A DNA stretch of 64,000 nt from Cotesia glomerata. Taxonomy: Eukaryota; Arthropoda; Insecta; Hymenoptera; Braconidae. Of the stretch, positions 54,691 to 64,000 are shown one piece after another; within the stretch, counting starts at the first letter, position 1, and each line of letters starts with the position of its first letter. Location: the NCBI RefSeq assembly GCF_020080835.1, contig NC_058165.1:14811915-14875914 (forward strand), read 5' to 3'. The translations under genes and the position numbers were made by a program. A model generated the notes under the pieces. That model ran no database searches and had not been told where the DNA came from. It saw nothing but the letters and a program-made list of their open reading frames with translations.

Positions 54691-57669
54691 CTAGTTTCTG
54701 TCATTTGCTCTTTTTCTTTCAATGGAACGCAGCTCTGTAAGCACTTCTGTGGCAAAAGTGCTTGTAGCGTTCCAAGCAGTTTGATTCGACAACATTGCAT
54801 CTACTATTGTCTCTGGTTGGATTCTCCAGTTCAGGATCCTCTCTAACTCCTCACGCTGAGGATCGAAACGTGGACACACAAAGAAAACGTGCCTTGCGTC
54901 CTCAATAACCCCTGGACAAGACGGGCACTCCGGAGAATCGTCGTGCTTAAAGCGGTGCAGATACTCTCGAAAGCACCCATGTCCTGACAACATCTGCGTT
55001 AGGTAATAGTTGACTTCACCATGGTTTCGGCTCAGCCAAACGTCGATCTTTGGTATGAGGCGGTGTGTCCATCTTCCTTTTGCTGCGGCGTCCCACTCAA
55101 CTTGCCATCGCGAGATGCTGTGCTGCCGTTCTTCTGTTCTTAGTTCTTCAGCGCTCAGTGTAGTTGACCTCTTTCGATGGTAAAGGGCCCGTCTTTCTTT
55201 AGCTAAGACTCTAAGCGGCAGAGTTCCAGAAATGACGCACACTGCTTCCTCTGATATTGTTCGGAAGGCGCTGGCTACTCTTAGCGCGCTCAGTCGGTAA
55301 ACCGGACATGCTTTCCTCCATGATTCTTGGGTCTCAAGTGCGTCGGACCAAATGGATATCCCATATGCGAGGACCGATGTAACTACTGATGATAGCAATA
55401 ACCTCCTTGTCTGCTTCGGGCCACCGATGTTGGGCATCAATCGTACTAGGTTAGCCACTACTGCTGATGCTTTGGCGGTCACGTGTTCAACTTGTTGTTT
55501 GAAGTTAAGTCGGGAATCGAGCATCACTCCCAGATATCGAATGAATGGTTGGGATGTGATTTCTTGGTCTCCGACGTTTAAATTGATCGTTTCCACCACT
55601 TTTCTGCTAGTGATAAGTACAGCCTCGGTCTTCTGTTTAGCCAGTTGTAGGTTTACTGTGTCCATCCACTGGTTAATTCGCTCAAAGGTGATCGTGAACA
55701 TATGATTTATCTCATCAATATGCTTGGCGACGATTACTACGGCTACGTCGTCCGCGTACGCTACCAGTTTGACATTTCTTGGTAGTTTCAGTCTCAGCAA
55801 TCCGTTGTACATGATATTCCAGAGAAGTGGACCGAGAACAGAACCCTGCGGGACGCCTCCAGTAACATCATACTCCTTTGGACCATTCTTCGTGTCATAT
55901 CTAAGGACTCTATCTGTGAAGTAGCTAGCGACTATCCTTCGTAGGTATCCTGATACGTTCATCTCTTGAAGGGCTTGCATGATGCAATCCCAGTTGGCGG
56001 AGTTAAAGGCATTTTTTATGTCTAGGGTTGCCACCAGACAATATTTCTTCGTTCCACCCTTCCATCTGGTACCGGCGATTGCGTCTTTGGCTATACCGAC
56101 AACCAGGTTGATCGCGTCCAGGGTTGATCGTCCTTTCCGAAATCCGTACTGATTGTCTGCCAAGAGTGGATCGACAACTGCTTCTATCCTTTGGTGGATT
56201 ATACGTTCTAGTATCGTACCGGCTGTATCCAGCATGCAGAGTGGACGATAAGATGATGGTTCTTCCGGTGGCTTTTTCCCTTTAGGAAGTAGTACCAGCC
56301 GTTGTTGTTTCCACTTCCGAGGAAAAATCCCTTCCTTCAAGCAGATGTTGTAGACGTCGAGGAATAACGCTGGCGCTGCTTTAATAGATGTTTTCAAGGC
56401 AATATTAGGGATTCCGTCCAATCCCGGTGCTTTATTATTCCCGACGCGGTTACAAGCTTCCATCAGTTCTTCTTTCGTCACAGGTGGAATATCATTCAGT
56501 TCGTCCTGTGTCAACAGATAGTTGAAAACGCGCTGTCGTGGAAACAGCGCAGTCACGATCTTCTGTAAGAGTTGAGGACACGTAGGAGACGGCATTGGCT
56601 GATATTTCAGGTGTGCCATAACTACCTTGTAAGGTCTACCCCACAAGTCTTTGTCCACCTCGTTGATTAGCTCTTTCCAGCAGTTCTTCTTGCTATCCTT
56701 GATGGCTTTGTTTAAATGTCGACGAGCTTTCTTGTATTCTGCGACTAGTTCCGCTGAGTCAGGCCGCCGATAACCACGCTGAGATATTCTTCTTTTCTTG
56801 AGACACTCTTTCCGTAGGAAGCTGATGTGTTCGTTCCACCAGTGCACCGAAGGTCTTTGGTTCATGCCCCGTTTACGGGGCATGCAGGTGTCACAAGCCT
56901 GGGTCACTCTCTTCATCAAGTCCTTGGTCATTTCTTCTGCAGATCCAGTAGTAAGCGGTTCACTATTTAGGGCAGCTACTAGAGCACCTGGGTCAAAGGA
57001 TTTCACCTTCCACCCAACGATGTCAAGTTTCTTAGCCGGTCTTCTAGGATTCTGGTCCTTTGATACTTCCCAGAGAATCGCATTGTGATCGCTGGCCGTG
57101 TAGATCTCCATCACCTTCCAGTCGTAGTTTCCTCTGATGAGGCTGCTGCTGACAAAAGTAAGATCCACAATAGAACTTGCGTCTCCTTCAGTGTACGTCG
57201 GCGCATCGCCGCTGTTTAACAATACTACATCTAACGTAGAAAAAGCTTCCAGTAGTTCTTTACCTCGAGCGTTGGTGTGTTTGCTGCCCCATTCCACTGC
57301 CCAGGCGTTGAAGTCTCCAGCTATTGCCACTGGGTAGTACTGCTTCGCGTCCTCCGTCAGTCGATCCAGAAAGTCCATGAATTCAACAATAGTGAGGCTA
57401 GGTGGTGTGTAGCAGCTGTAAAAGCGGATGCCATCTACCGATGCTGCTACAAAGCCGGCGCTGCCATTGTTAACGACACTCTGGAAGGGGAGCTTGCGAC
57501 AGGACCATATGACAGCTTTTTTGGTGCAGTCAGTTTCCCATGGTTGGCCGCCGAGGTGTTTATACGGTTCCGATATAAGCACAAGGTCAAGCTTCTGTTC
57601 ACGTACTGTCTGCATGAGCAAATCATGTGCCGCTTCACAGTGATTGATGTTTAGCTGCAGTATTCTCAT
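54691..57669 (-). CDS. Element D ORF2: APE endonuclease-reverse transcriptase (992 aa)
   Basis: ATG at 57669 (MRILQLNINHCEAAHDLL). Endonuclease about residues 1-205, with AGDFNAWAVEWG and SDHNAILWEV carrying catalytic Asp/Asn/His. RT about 410-720: NNKAPGLDGIPNIAL, SYRPLCMLDTAGTILE, QYGFRKGRSTLDAI, GGVPQGSVLGPLLW and VAYADDVAVVI. The C-terminus has GHGCFREYLHRF and a CPSCPGVIEDARHVFFVC knuckle region used for RNA/target binding. It nicks the target and primes reverse transcription there. No stop or frameshift; length is usual for the R1 clade. Confidence 0.95.
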   Translation of the reverse strand: MRILQLNINHCEAAHDLLMQTVREQKLDLVLISEPYKHLGGQPWETDCTKKAVIWSCRKLPFQSVVNNGSAGFVAASVDGIRFYSCYTPPSLTIVEFMDFLDRLTEDAKQYYPVAIAGDFNAWAVEWGSKHTNARGKELLEAFSTLDVVLLNSGDAPTYTEGDASSIVDLTFVSSSLIRGNYDWKVMEIYTASDHNAILWEVSKDQNPRRPAKKLDIVGWKVKSFDPGALVAALNSEPLTTGSAEEMTKDLMKRVTQACDTCMPRKRGMNQRPSVHWWNEHISFLRKECLKKRRISQRGYRRPDSAELVAEYKKARRHLNKAIKDSKKNCWKELINEVDKDLWGRPYKVVMAHLKYQPMPSPTCPQLLQKIVTALFPRQRVFNYLLTQDELNDIPPVTKEELMEACNRVGNNKAPGLDGIPNIALKTSIKAAPALFLDVYNICLKEGIFPRKWKQQRLVLLPKGKKPPEEPSSYRPLCMLDTAGTILERIIHQRIEAVVDPLLADNQYGFRKGRSTLDAINLVVGIAKDAIAGTRWKGGTKKYCLVATLDIKNAFNSANWDCIMQALQEMNVSGYLRRIVASYFTDRVLRYDTKNGPKEYDVTGGVPQGSVLGPLLWNIMYNGLLRLKLPRNVKLVAYADDVAVVIVAKHIDEINHMFTITFERINQWMDTVNLQLAKQKTEAVLITSRKVVETINLNVGDQEITSQPFIRYLGVMLDSRLNFKQQVEHVTAKASAVVANLVRLMPNIGGPKQTRRLLLSSVVTSVLAYGISIWSDALETQESWRKACPVYRLSALRVASAFRTISEEAVCVISGTLPLRVLAKERRALYHRKRSTTLSAEELRTEERQHSISRWQVEWDAAAKGRWTHRLIPKIDVWLSRNHGEVNYYLTQMLSGHGCFREYLHRFKHDDSPECPSCPGVIEDARHVFFVCPRFDPQREELERILNWRIQPETIVDAMLSNQTAWNATSTFATEVLTELRSIERKRANDRN

Positions 57670-59126
57670 TTTCGTTTATCAGTTATCTTCTTGAGTGCCT
57701 CTTGGTATACTGGGCATCTGCTTGTGCCGGCATGATGGGCGTTATTCTCTGTACCGGATTGATCCGCACACAGTGCGCATTTAGCAGGCTTATTACATTC
57801 GGCGATTTTGTGTCCCTCTTCTCCACATTTAATGCAAAGTTTGGAGCGGTCGACTTCACTTGTGCACTGAACCGCACGGTGTCCAAAATGCCAGCATTTA
57901 TAACATCGGACTGGTCTTAGTACTGTTCTAATACGACAATTGGTCCAGCCGATCCTAATCTTACCGTGTTCTCCTACCACTTTCTGCGCTACCGTTTCTG
58001 CCAGAGTCACCGACGCAATTTGTGTTCTGCTACGTAAGACCTTACGAATTTTAATGGCCTCTACTGTTATACCACAATCGTTTCCAGCTGCCTCTTGTAA
58101 AGCTGTTAGAATGTCATCTTTAGTTGTAGTATCGTCAATATCGCGAATTTCCAGGTCTTCTTCAGGTCCTGTACTAATGACATTTGCGTCCTCCTTAAGT
58201 ATTCCCGCGATAGTCTTCTGCAGGTCTTTACCTCTATCACTACTGCCTTTCGACAGCGTGATGAGAATGTTCCCTGTCGCGGTCCTGCGTATCTTCTCGA
58301 CTGTGTTGCGGACCTGATCTGGGCGAACGTCCGCCTTGATCCGTGTAAGTATTTCAGAATACTTATCTTTGTTCGCTGGACGGATAATAAGTGCCTCCGG
58401 TCTCGTTACTGTTCTTCTTGGCTTCTGGTTCGGCTTCGGTGGAGGCACCAGAGGTTTTTCTGGGGACAGTTTCTTGCGCTCCTTCTTCTTGTCCTTTCTG
58501 GACTGCACCTTTTCCCAGCCTGGCTTCTTGTTCTGTTCACAAGAGTTTTGTGGAAGATCCTTAACCACTTCCTGCTTCTTGATGGGATGACCAGGTCCAA
58601 CGTCTTTCAGCTTCTTGGGAGTATGAAAAGCTCCGCCTTCGGGAGAACGAATTTTTCTTTTCAACTTCCTCAGGATGCGGCCGTCTTGGTCAAAGGATTC
58701 AGTCTCTGCCGTTGTGATAGTTTCACTTTCTTCTTCAGCGACTGATTCTCCGTCACCTTCGGCTCCAGTGTCCATCGCTTCTTCAACAACCACTTGACTG
58801 TTTCTCTCCGATGTAGCACAAGGGGTGCGGTGTAATGATGAGCGCCATTCTTCGTCCAGTTTCTTGAATCTTCCAAGAGCATTGACTACACCGGTTGTCT
58901 TGGTCTTTATCTCCTTGTGGATATTGACCTTAGTTTGGACAAACTCTTGCAGCTCAATGGTCAGCTTCACAAGGCGCTCCAATGCTTGCGTTCTCTTCAT
59001 GTCAGCGCTTGCTTCAATCGCTGCTTGTTGAGCATGAAGCCCGTTTCTATTCATGTTTGTTTCCTGTAACGTACTCATACTTTTTTGATTTACCAGCGCA
59101 TCGTACGGAGTGGAGCGGGTTGCCAT
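57666..59126 (-). CDS. Element D ORF1: gag-like nucleic-acid-binding protein (486 aa from first ATG)
   Basis: The first in-frame ATG is at 59126 (MATRSTPYDALVNQ); the frame extends upstream only through a GTG preceded by a stop. Layout: coiled coil about residues 40-90 (ALERLVKLTIELQEFVQTKV), acidic Glu-rich segment, Lys/Arg-rich linker (KDKKKERKKLSPEKPLVPP), a folded RRM-like region (about 270-390) and three zinc knuckles at the C-terminus (CYKCWHFGHRAVQC; CIKCGEEGHKIAEC; CALCADQ...H...C). Such proteins package the element RNA. The stop overlaps ORF2's start as ATGA at 57666-57669, pointing to coupled termination-reinitiation, as shown for the related SART1 element's overlapping stop-start. 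Confidence 0.92.
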   Translation of the reverse strand: MATRSTPYDALVNQKSMSTLQETNMNRNGLHAQQAAIEASADMKRTQALERLVKLTIELQEFVQTKVNIHKEIKTKTTGVVNALGRFKKLDEEWRSSLHRTPCATSERNSQVVVEEAMDTGAEGDGESVAEEESETITTAETESFDQDGRILRKLKRKIRSPEGGAFHTPKKLKDVGPGHPIKKQEVVKDLPQNSCEQNKKPGWEKVQSRKDKKKERKKLSPEKPLVPPPKPNQKPRRTVTRPEALIIRPANKDKYSEILTRIKADVRPDQVRNTVEKIRRTATGNILITLSKGSSDRGKDLQKTIAGILKEDANVISTGPEEDLEIRDIDDTTTKDDILTALQEAAGNDCGITVEAIKIRKVLRSRTQIASVTLAETVAQKVVGEHGKIRIGWTNCRIRTVLRPVRCYKCWHFGHRAVQCTSEVDRSKLCIKCGEEGHKIAECNKPAKCALCADQSGTENNAHHAGTSRCPVYQEALKKITDKRK

Positions 59127-59618
59127 AACTAGGAACGGGTGTACCCTCGGAGATAGTACTCCTACCCCAGTTCCCTGAGGCCTAGCCGACACTTAGCCAG
59201 TCCCGGAATACACGGACGGACTAGACTCGCTCGGAGCGGTGAAGATTCCGATCTCTAACACTCACTGCGTACTTCCTGATCAAGGCCCGAAGTGGCTGGC
59301 TCCTGATCCACTGCTGCAACTTTCACCTCGGCAGAGCAAGCTCACATCAGCCGTGGCCTGCATCGTCGGAAACTACGATACAGGTTCCGGACACTCCCAG
59401 TGAGTTACAGCAGGAACCAATCGTCTTGCTAGGTCAGTTAGTGTGACCAACCCATTAAAGGGGAGTTTTGTCCACGGGAGCTTATTTTGTTTGGTTATTT
59501 TGCTTGGCTCCTACCCGCTGTACCTCATCAACTAAGAGATTAAGTGTCATCCAAGGACAGCGAGCGTTCTCCCATCCGCTCGGGGAGACGCGCCCGGTAG
59601 CAGTATCTCTTCTGCCCC

Positions 59619-59620
<2 letters not shown>

Positions 59621-59684
<64 letters not shown>

Positions 59685-60370
59685 AAACCTCTCGTAACTT
59701 TTGAACGGCTTGACTGATTTCATCGCGGTTAATGTAATTCGAAAGGGCTTCGCCAAACTTAGATTTTCTGTGAGTTGGAACCGATTCGGACCAGTAGATT
59801 TCGAGAAATTGCAAAAAAAGTGACAAAAAAAGTTGTTATTTTTTTTCATTTTTTTTAAATATCTCCGAATTGGCTGAACCGATCGACCTCAAAAACTAAT
59901 CAGCTCTTAACCTCAAAAACCCGCATTGATCGCCACCAAAAACGTCAGAATCAGTTGATGCGTTCGTGAGATATCGTGTCGAAAAAAATCGAAAAAAGTG
60001 TTTTTTTGTAATAACTCCGAAATTTTTCATCAGATCAATTTTTTTGTCCGAAATTATTTATAGAGATCAAAAAATTACATTGATTGCTGCTAACCTCGTG
60101 CAAATTGGTTTATTCATTTAAAAGTTATAGCAGTTTGAAAATTAAAAAAATCGTTTTATCGAACTTTGAAAAGATTTTTGAGCTCGAAGAGCTCAAAAGC
60201 ATAGAAAAGCTATCTCTTCGATCTCGGAGAGCTCAAAATAACATATAAACTGTATTTTTGAGCTCGAAGAGCTGAAAAAAATCATAAATGCAATTTTAAG
60301 CGCTTAGGTACGAAATGAGCGGGAAGTTGCAGGGGTGGCCTTCAGGCTCAACCGTTTTCCTAATTTTTTT
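59621..60370 (+). repeat. MBR repeat, 3' part, after element D
   Basis: (TG)n of about 30 units (59621-59680), TAAACCTCTCGTAACTTTTG, subrepeats, hairpin words GAGCTCGAAGAGCTC at 60180-60275 and GCGGGAAGTTGCAGGGGTGG with closing CTAATTTTT. Confidence 0.87.
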
Positions 60371-61083
60371 TTTTTTATATTTTTAACCTTGTTTGTTTAT
60401 GAGATTTTTCAATTTTATTTAAACTATCTTATATTTTTACTTTCATTTTTAAGATGTCCAAAGTACATAGTGATTGAAACTATTAATTTTTACTGTTTAT
60501 TGTATTGTTAAAATCAATCTTACGATTTTATTTATTACTAGTAGTCTGCTCCGGCTTTTCACGGGTATTCAACGAAAATTTCAAAATTAATTATAATATA
60601 ATAGCCTATGTCACCCGGAGATAGTGTAGCTTCCCCACAATGAGCCTATTCAATGCAAACAAACAAACAAACAATCAAATCTTTTCTCTTTATAAAATTA
60701 GTACAGAAGTATAGATTATTCATATTGAAAAAAATAGTTCATTGTAATAATTTTTATTTATTTATTGGTTCAAGTTGTACAGTTTTTAACTATTTTACAT
60801 TCCCATCCCATTCCCGAGATTGGCACCAGGGCCCTTTTTCTGCTTTTAGTTGTGTGCTTGCGCACGATCCGTATGAAAATAAAATATATTTTTAAAATAT
60901 ATTCAGACCTATATTTTAATGTCGTATCTTATAAGAGGCCAAAATCAGTATAATTTTTTTTATATGTTATGTCATATAATTAAGTATATGATTTTAATTG
61001 TAACTAGAAATATATTATGTGTTATATAGTAAAATATAAGTAAATTATGCAATAATATGTGTTAATTATACATTGTTTGATAT
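60371..61083. other. AT-rich non-coding stretch
   Basis: Nothing supported beyond short AAAC and TTTA runs. Confidence 0.6.
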
Positions 61084-61440
61084 ACAGGGTGTCCCAGAAG
61101 TCGCGCACCCCATTGTAGGGATCGAAAGAGAAAAATATTCTGAGACGAAAAGTCCTGAGCCATTTTTCAATCAGACGCATAGATAACTAATTATTAATTA
61201 ATGAAAGTGACTAATCAGTAACGCGCGACAGAAGAATAAAAAGTGAGTGAAAAGGCAGTAAGAGACGCGAGAGTGAGATGCCAGAGCTACTGCCGGCTTC
61301 TCGAGCAGTAGACCGAGAGTGGGGACAGACCGACCGCGGACGGCGGACGTACGTGATGCTAGGTGGATGTGTGAGATCGTGTACTAGTGTAAGTGTATTG
61401 GTAACAATGCACGTATGAATGTGAGTGAGGATATTTTTAT
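61084..61440. mobile_element. Possible DNA transposon/MITE end
   Basis: ACAGGGTGTCCCAGAAGTCG at 61084 is of the CAGGGTGTCCC form that recurs as terminal inverted repeat in insect DNA elements. The expected partner GGGACACCCTG is not found in the rest of the window, so only one end is visible. Confidence 0.35.
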
Positions 61441-61566
61441 TTTTTTTATTACAGGGACAAAATTTGACGAATTCAAAGGGAAAAACAGAAGATTTTGCTA
61501 AATTAAATCGGCTATGACAGAATTTTGATTTTGAATTGAAATAATTTAAGTAATTTTGAATGAAAA

Positions 61567-62230
61567 GCTCAGTAGCGGGGCTCAGACAGAGGCACAGGGC
61601 AGAAGTTACTGGATTTTTTTATTTATGAGAAAAAATTGGAGTAATTTTTTATTAAAAAATTAGTAGCAAGGCACTTGGCGGCGGTGACAGAATTTTTTTT
61701 TAATTTGAAGTAGTTAAACGAATTTTTAATTAAAAAATAAGTATGGCGGGTCGATTAGAAGCACTGGGCGGCAATGAAAAAATTTGTATTATAATTTAAA
61801 ATGATGACAGTAATTTACAGACAAAAAATAAGTAGCGAGGGTCAGTTGAAGGCACTGGGCGACTATGATTAAATTTTGATTTTTGTTTAAATGAATTAAA
61901 ATAATTTTAAAATAAAAAATCACTAGCGACGGTCAGTCAGGGGCTCTGGACGGCTATGACTGAGTTTTTGATTTTTATTTGTAATAATTGAAGCAATTTT
62001 GAATTAAAAAATTACTAGTGAGGATTAGTTAGAGGTACTTGGCGGCCATAAATGAATTTTCATTTCTATTTAGAGTAATTAAAGTAATTATTAATAAAAA
62101 AAAATCAGTAGCGAGGATTAGTTAGGAACACTGGGCCGCTACAAATAAATTTTTTTTTTTTCATTTAGATTGATTAAATACAATTAAATAAAAAAATTAG
62201 TGATCAGCAGGGCCTGGAAGTTGGGGCCAA
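61567..62230. repeat. Minisatellite of about 92-bp units, seven to eight copies
   Basis: Units start near 61567, 61662, 61740, 61831, 61922, 62014, 62107 and 62199. Each reads roughly AGTAGCGAGG.TCAGTTAGAG then GCACTGGGCGGCTATGA, a T-rich run, TAATTAAAGTAATTTT and AAAAAATT. Units differ by many substitutions and small indels, so the array is old. Confidence 0.75.
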
Positions 62231-62494
62231 CAATTGCACGTAAATTAAGCGAAAAAAAACACGCTTGAATAAAATAATCGAAAAAAAATGACAAACGTAA
62301 ACAAGTTAAATTGTTTACATGCAAAATATAGCCTCTAACGTAAATGTCAAATAAAAAAAAAAGTTGACAGTAAAACGAGTAAAAAGAATTGAAAATTATA
62401 ATAAAAAATTAAAATAAATTTTAAAATGAGAAGGGAATTTTCGAATAAGTAAAATATATGAAAAAATGTTAACTATGAGCGCAGTATTTTTTTT

Positions 62495-62596
62495 AACTTC
62501 CCGCTAAGAAAATTGAAAATTTCCAAAAGTCGGGAAGTTATTAGTTTTACTCCGTTTTTCGAAAATCGAGTTTTCAACGGATGTTGACGTTTTGAG
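62495..62596 (+). repeat. MBR repeat, 5' fragment
   Basis: AACTTCCCGCTAAGAAAATT to GACGTTTTGAG, cut off at the CCCGGG start of the next element. Spelling matches the subfamily of the split copy at 4405-4583. Confidence 0.85.
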
Positions 62597-63788
62597 CCCG
62601 GGAAAAAATGATCAGGACTGATCAGACCTGTTCATATCTGATCAGGCCTGAAATCCGACCTGATCAGCCCTGTCCATGTATGATCAGGCCTGATCAGACC
62701 TGTCCATGTCTGTTCATGCCTGTTCATGTCTGAACCGTTAAATACGCTCAGACCTGATCAAGCCTGTTCATGCCTGCTCATGTCTTCATGTCTGAAGCAT
62801 TAAATACGCTCAGACCTGATCAGATCTGATCAAGCCTGTTCATGCCTGCTCATGTCTGAAGCATTAAATATGCTCAGACCTGTCCATGCCTGTTCATGTC
62901 TGAAGCGTTAAATACGCTCAGACCTTTCCATGTCCGATCATGTCTGTTCTAGCCTAATAGAAAAGGATTAAAACTCCATATATCAGCTGACAAGAACTGT
63001 TCATGCATGATTTACCCTCTTAAATGATATTTTAAATCTGGAAGAAAAATTTTATCGAACTATAGACTGCAGTTCTATTTTTAAAATTAATTTGTTCCGT
63101 ATGACGTATCAGTTTCTATCCCCTTATAAATTTTAAATGTACGACTTTCATCAAAAATTTCGGCTTATATCAGCATGAACTTTTTAATTTTCCATGCCAA
63201 AACGATGATTTTTAACGATGAATTTTGACGCAATGACATAAAATTTTTTACTGTGTTCCATTGAATACGCGAAAAATGAGATTATTTAGTAAAAGTTTGA
63301 GTTTGATAGCGTGAAAATACCAAAATATATCAGTTGATATCGATAAGTCCTTTCAAGGTGTCTGTTATTATCTTAAGCTACGCCTTGGTCCATAGCAGTA
63401 GTGTCAAAGGCTGTTAAATTGTAGAACACACAAATAATTCTCCATTTCCTATACGTTTTAGTTAAAAAAAACTTCAATTTTAAAAGAAAACAATAAAATT
63501 ATAATTACGGAATGAACCTTGAGGAAATTTTTTTATTTACTTTACATAGAACCATATGTTAATGGAGCGAAAAAAATACATAGCCGTCCCAAATAAATCA
63601 CTCTAATATGCACAATAAAAAATTTTGCATCATTGCGTCAAAAATTTTTGTGTTAAATATTTAACACTTTTATGTGTAAATTTAACATTTATTCTGTTAA
63701 ATCAACACAAAAAAGTGTTAAATATTTAACATAAAAATTTTTAACAAAAAATTTTTAGATGCTATGACGCGAAATTTTTTACTGTGTA
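62597..63788. mobile_element. TGATCAG word-repeat element
   Basis: Begins CCCGGGAAAAAATGATCAGG and continues to about 62960 as permuted TGATCAGRCCTG, TTCATGCCTG and AAATACGCTCAGACC words, many self-complementary. Then unique DNA (62960-63600) and a stretch with two TGTTAAATATTTAACA palindromes (63651 and 63714 regions). No coding sequence. The right boundary is inferred from a second CCCGGG start at 63789. Confidence 0.6.
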
Positions 63789-64000
63789 CCCGGGAAAAAA
63801 TGATCAGATCTGATCAGACATGAACAGGCATGAGTCTTCAGGTCTGATCAGGTATGAAAAATGACCGGGTCTGATCAGACCTGGCCAGGCATGTTCAGGT
63901 CTGATCAGATCTGTTCATGTCTGACTCGATCAGGTCCATAAATAAATCGGTGCCGACGGGGATTCGAACCGTACACCTCGCGCTCTTCAGACTGACACTT
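63789..64000. mobile_element. Second TGATCAG word-repeat element, cut by window end
   Basis: CCCGGGAAAAAATGATCAGA repeats the start at 62597 in direct orientation, again followed by TGATCAG/CATGAACAGGC words to about 63935. Confidence 0.6.
63940..64000 (-). ncRNA. tRNA-like 3' half, truncated by window end
   Basis: The minus strand holds a perfect B box GGTTCGAATCC (63960-63970) followed by CCGTCGGCACCG. T-stem pairing is imperfect. It could be the 3' half of a tRNA or a tRNA-derived SINE; the A box would lie beyond the window. Confidence 0.4.

Larger units (their letters stand above)
54430..59620 (-). mobile_element. Element D: complete, apparently intact R1-clade retrotransposon
   Basis: 5191 bp: 5' UTR (59620-59127), ORF1, ORF2, 3' UTR (54690-54450) and poly(A). 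Both ORFs are open and catalytic motifs are kept, so this copy may be active or very young. Its left neighbour is a TATG array and its right neighbour the TG tract of the MBR whose other half is at 52070. The CA-sense orientation is the same as A, B and C. Confidence 0.92.

Noticed and set aside
59127..59192. ORF1 of element D beginning at the GTG at 59192
   Set aside because: GTG is unlikely as a start here and is preceded by a stop; the first ATG at 59126 is used. The same applies to element C (50951 versus 50885).
1..64000. Telomeric TTAGG arrays, which would have suggested TRAS/SART-type elements
   Set aside because: None seen; the R1-clade elements sit in CA/TATG tracts.

Overview
AT-rich eukaryotic (insect) DNA made almost wholly of transposable elements and repeats. 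The insect assignment rests on R1-clade non-LTR retrotransposons, insect-type Helitron termini, an errantivirus-type env remnant and a 27-nt piece of 28S rRNA at the R2 target site. A hymenopteran, perhaps a parasitoid wasp, fits but is inference. No ordinary multi-exon host gene is recognised. The only apparently intact coding units are a 515-aa single-exon ORF (5214-6761, minus), the two ORFs of one R1-clade retrotransposon (54430-59620, minus) and a small two-exon gene read antisense inside an LTR element (44202-44629, minus).

The organising feature is a family of about 0.8-1 kb repeats, called MBR (microsatellite-bearing repeat) here. It begins AACTTCCCGCTAAGAAAATT, carries a (TG)n/(TATG)n tract about 150 bp in, continues as degenerate ~150-bp subrepeats, then hairpins GAGCTCGAAGAGCTC, and ends near GGCGGGAAGTT...CTAATTTTT. 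Copies lie at 795-4583 (minus, split), 19065-19790, 21080-22054, 22055-31344 (split), 46269-52069 (split), 52070-60370 (split) and 62495-62596. R1-clade elements A (1064-4404), B (22206-25872), C (46464-51340) and D (54430-59620) sit in the microsatellite, always in the CA-sense orientation, like the microsatellite-specific Waldo/Mino lineages. ORF1 and ORF2 overlap by ATGA in all four.

Layout: 1-800 retrotransposon tail and tandem duplication; 795-4583 element A in an MBR; 5214-6761 orphan gene; 7.6-8.1 kb degenerate tandem repeat; 9380-9960 short Helitron; 11287-16968 decayed autonomous Helitron with an intron; 17-19 kb non-coding; 20.6-21.1 kb chain of long hairpins; 21-31.3 kb MBRs holding B and element E (26301-30600), an R1-type retrotransposon whose 5' end is a 28S R2-site tag; 31364-46110 errantivirus-like LTR element with three LTRs, gag/env remnants, nested insertions and the antisense spliced gene; 46.3-60.4 kb MBRs with C, a truncated B copy, an unclassified insertion and D; 60.4-64 kb minisatellite, word-repeat elements and a tRNA-like sequence.

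All family assignments are from reading motifs; no database search was run.
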